DNA of 7,053 nucleotides from the NCBI GenBank assembly GCA_965659725.1, contig CBFHXG010000068.1, positions 1 to 7,053 on the forward strand. The letters run 5' to 3'. The first letter of the stretch is position 1; each line of letters opens with the position of its first letter. A program made the translations under genes and the position numbers. The stretch comes from Phaeocystidibacter sp965659725 (lineage in GTDB: Bacteria; Bacteroidota; Bacteroidia; Flavobacteriales; Schleiferiaceae). The notes beneath the pieces were generated by a model. The model saw only the letters and a program-made list of their open reading frames with translations, did no database searches and was not told where the DNA came from. Below, one piece after another: positions 6,280-7,053 of the stretch.

Positions 6280-6732
6280 CTAGAATAAGATGAAAAGGCC
6301 AAAGTAATGAGATATGCCGCCTTCTCGAGGTGATAACTCATTGGGCCAAACCTGTCCAAGGGAGTATTTAAGATGCAAACTTGAAACGATCGGAACCCGG
6401 AAGTTCAGTTTTCCGATAAATCCTCCAGCGGCTTCGTTGGTGCCCAGGTCGTCATTCAGGATGAAACCTCCACCTAATCCAAGCAAGATTCCAGAGTTGC
6501 CGATTTTCAGGCCATAATCGGTGTCGAGTTCTACCGAAAACGTGCTGATGTCATCGCCAAACGCGTAGTTCAAGTTGACCACATTTCCGTAGATATCTCC
6601 GCCAATACCCACACTTGGTATTCCAAAATGGGTATCATATCCACCAGCCAACACAAGTGAGCCAAATGGACTTTGGGCGTTTGAAGAAAAACTAAATAAT
6701 GTGAGGATCGCTACGAGTACGCGTTGCTTCAT
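6280..6732 (-). CDS. Small secreted beta-barrel-like protein
   Basis: The 150-residue product starts with a type I signal peptide (KQR, hydrophobic 5-14, cleavage SNA before Gln20). The mature part is Gly-rich with alternating strands: SLVLAGGYD, PSVGIGGDIYG, STFSVELDTDYGLKIG, GILLGLGGGFIL, AAGGFIGKLNFRVP, SLHLKYSLGQVW, and a terminal HYFGLFILF. The aromatic C-terminus and strand pattern suggest a small outer-membrane barrel. I use the ATG at 6732 rather than 6786 because it begins the signal peptide and lies just after a promoter-like box. Its N-terminal strands recall the 5126 product (GYD followed by a GG strand), which could mean distant relationship or only shared architecture. It converges on the 5648 lipoprotein with an eight-base gap. 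No family recognised. Confidence 0.8.
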   Translation of the reverse strand: MKQRVLVAILTLFSFSSNAQSPFGSLVLAGGYDTHFGIPSVGIGGDIYGNVVNLNYAFGDDISTFSVELDTDYGLKIGNSGILLGLGGGFILNDDLGTNEAAGGFIGKLNFRVPIVSSLHLKYSLGQVWPNELSPREGGISHYFGLFILF

Positions 6733-6743
6733 ATCTATGGATA

Positions 6744-6751
6744 AAAAGGTA
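6744..6751 (-). promoter_or_regulatory. Possible -7 promoter box for the 6732 gene
   Basis: The minus strand reads TACCTTTT, one mismatch from TAnnTTTG, ending 11 bases before the ATG. TTTTC about 20 bases upstream could serve as a -33 element. The leader would be only about 7 bases. Confidence 0.35.
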
Positions 6752-6756
6752 GGTTG

Positions 6757-6799
6757 TCGCGATAAAGTATTGAAAATCTGATGCAATCGCGAAGCAATC
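6757..6799. repeat. Repeated TCGCGA boxes and GCAATC repeats upstream of the 6732 gene
   Basis: The self-complementary hexamer TCGCGA occurs at 6757-6762 and again at 6787-6792, 30 bases apart (about three helical turns). With one flanking base it forms a seven-base inverted repeat, TCGCGAT ... ATCGCGA, with a 22-base centre. One copy lies between the putative -33 and -7 elements and the other just upstream of the -33. In addition GCAATC is directly repeated at 6783-6788 and 6794-6799, 11 bases apart. This layout is what a dimeric regulator site would look like, but the role is inferred. Confidence 0.35.
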
Positions 6800-6813
6800 C
6801 CTCACTTCCTTCC

Positions 6814-6888
6814 TTATGTTATCAGCGATACCACCCACGAAAGGGTAAATAGTACGGCCACGAAGATCCTTCTCTTGTTCCAAGTCAT
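6814..6888 (-). CDS. Possible 24-residue single-TM peptide
   Basis: A minus-strand ATG at 6888-6886 opens a 24-codon frame ending in TAA at 6816-6814. The product begins MTWNKRR and continues as an almost unbroken hydrophobic stretch (residues 8-23, with Phe, Val, Leu, Trp and Ile). Positive residues before a single hydrophobic helix are what a tiny inner-membrane protein looks like, and the frame fills much of the 202-base gap between the TPR gene and the 6732 gene. No exact -7 box or Shine-Dalgarno supports it, and such short frames arise by chance, so it is only a candidate. A remnant of a longer signal-peptide gene is another reading. Confidence 0.3.
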   Translation of the reverse strand: MTWNKRRIFVAVLFTLSWVVSLIT

Positions 6889-6934
6889 GCTACAATAGCG
6901 ATGACCTAAAAGACTATCCGCAGCGTTTATTGGA

Positions 6935-7053
6935 TTATCGGCAAGAGGCCAATACTTGCGGTGGGATATTTTCACCTAACTCACTAGCCTTCAGCCAGTA
7001 AATGCAAGCTTTCTGTTGATCGCCCATGTCTTTGTAAAGGGTTCCCAACATGG
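6935..7053 (-). CDS. TPR/Sel1-like repeat protein, C-terminal end (enters from right edge)
   Basis: The last 38 residues are visible, ending with TAA at 6937-6935. They read as a tetratricopeptide-type helical pair: LGTLYKDMGDQQKACIYW forms helix A and the turn, followed by LKASELGEN, then a capping PPQVLASCR. Small and aromatic residues fall at TPR positions (Gly3, Leu5, Tyr6, Gly10, Ala15, Tyr18, Ala22, Leu25, Gly26), and this type of ending with a late Cys is common in Bacteroidota TPR proteins. Such repeats bind protein partners; what precedes them is outside the window, so localisation and role cannot be given. About 200 bases separate it from the next annotated exported gene downstream. 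Confidence 0.7.
   Translation of the reverse strand, partial: MLGTLYKDMGDQQKACIYWLKASELGENIPPQVLASCR

Noticed and set aside
6692..6883. 63-residue minus-strand open frame
   Set aside because: It overlaps the start of the 6732 gene and its promoter region in another frame, and shows no signal peptide, membrane segment or known motif.
6733..6934. tRNA or other structured RNA in the 202-base gap
   Set aside because: I looked for acceptor-stem pairing, a T-loop (GGTTCRA) and strong hairpins on both strands and found none.

Overview
The window looks like chromosomal DNA of a Bacteroidota bacterium, probably order Flavobacteriales. The evidence is a class II HMG-CoA reductase overlapping a GHMP-type sugar/isoprenoid kinase whose N-terminus resembles the Bacteroidota 'GYDIA' family; signal peptides ending in ..A-Q; several matches to the Bacteroidota -7 promoter box TAnnTTTG; and A-rich leaders without clear Shine-Dalgarno sequences. 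No RNA gene, insertion sequence, CRISPR array, phage gene or recognisable defence gene was seen. Gene packing is tight throughout: three ATGA start/stop overlaps, one tail-to-tail overlap of 29 bp and one convergent gap of 8 bp.

Layout. (1) 1-1521, minus: an HMG-CoA reductase (mevalonate pathway) overlapping by ATGA the start of a GHMP kinase that runs off the left edge. (2) 1663-2309, plus: a divergently transcribed pair, a zinc-ribbon/single-TM protein and a four-TM protein, also joined by ATGA. The promoter of this pair lies almost on the start codon and has a palindrome just upstream. (3) 5012-2281, minus: a likely three-gene operon for the cell envelope. Its genes are a secreted class 3 lipase with a C-terminal META/HslJ-like domain, a barrel-like lipoprotein, and a secreted protein of an uncharacterised family; the last gene overlaps the 3' end of the four-TM gene. 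(4) 5126-6271, plus: a small secreted barrel-like protein and a lipoprotein. (5) 6732-6280, minus: another small barrel-like secreted protein, whose promoter region carries repeated TCGCGA boxes. (6) 6888-6814, minus: a possible 24-residue single-TM peptide. (7) 7053-6935, minus: the C-terminal end of a TPR-type protein entering from the right edge.

Regions 3-5 encode six exported proteins in a row, so most of the window is devoted to the envelope. The left end contributes isoprenoid precursor synthesis. The most distinctive items are the lipase-META fusion with its two exported partners, the near-leaderless zinc-ribbon operon, and the operator-like repeats upstream of the 6732 gene. None is obviously a new system; each is a testable lead.
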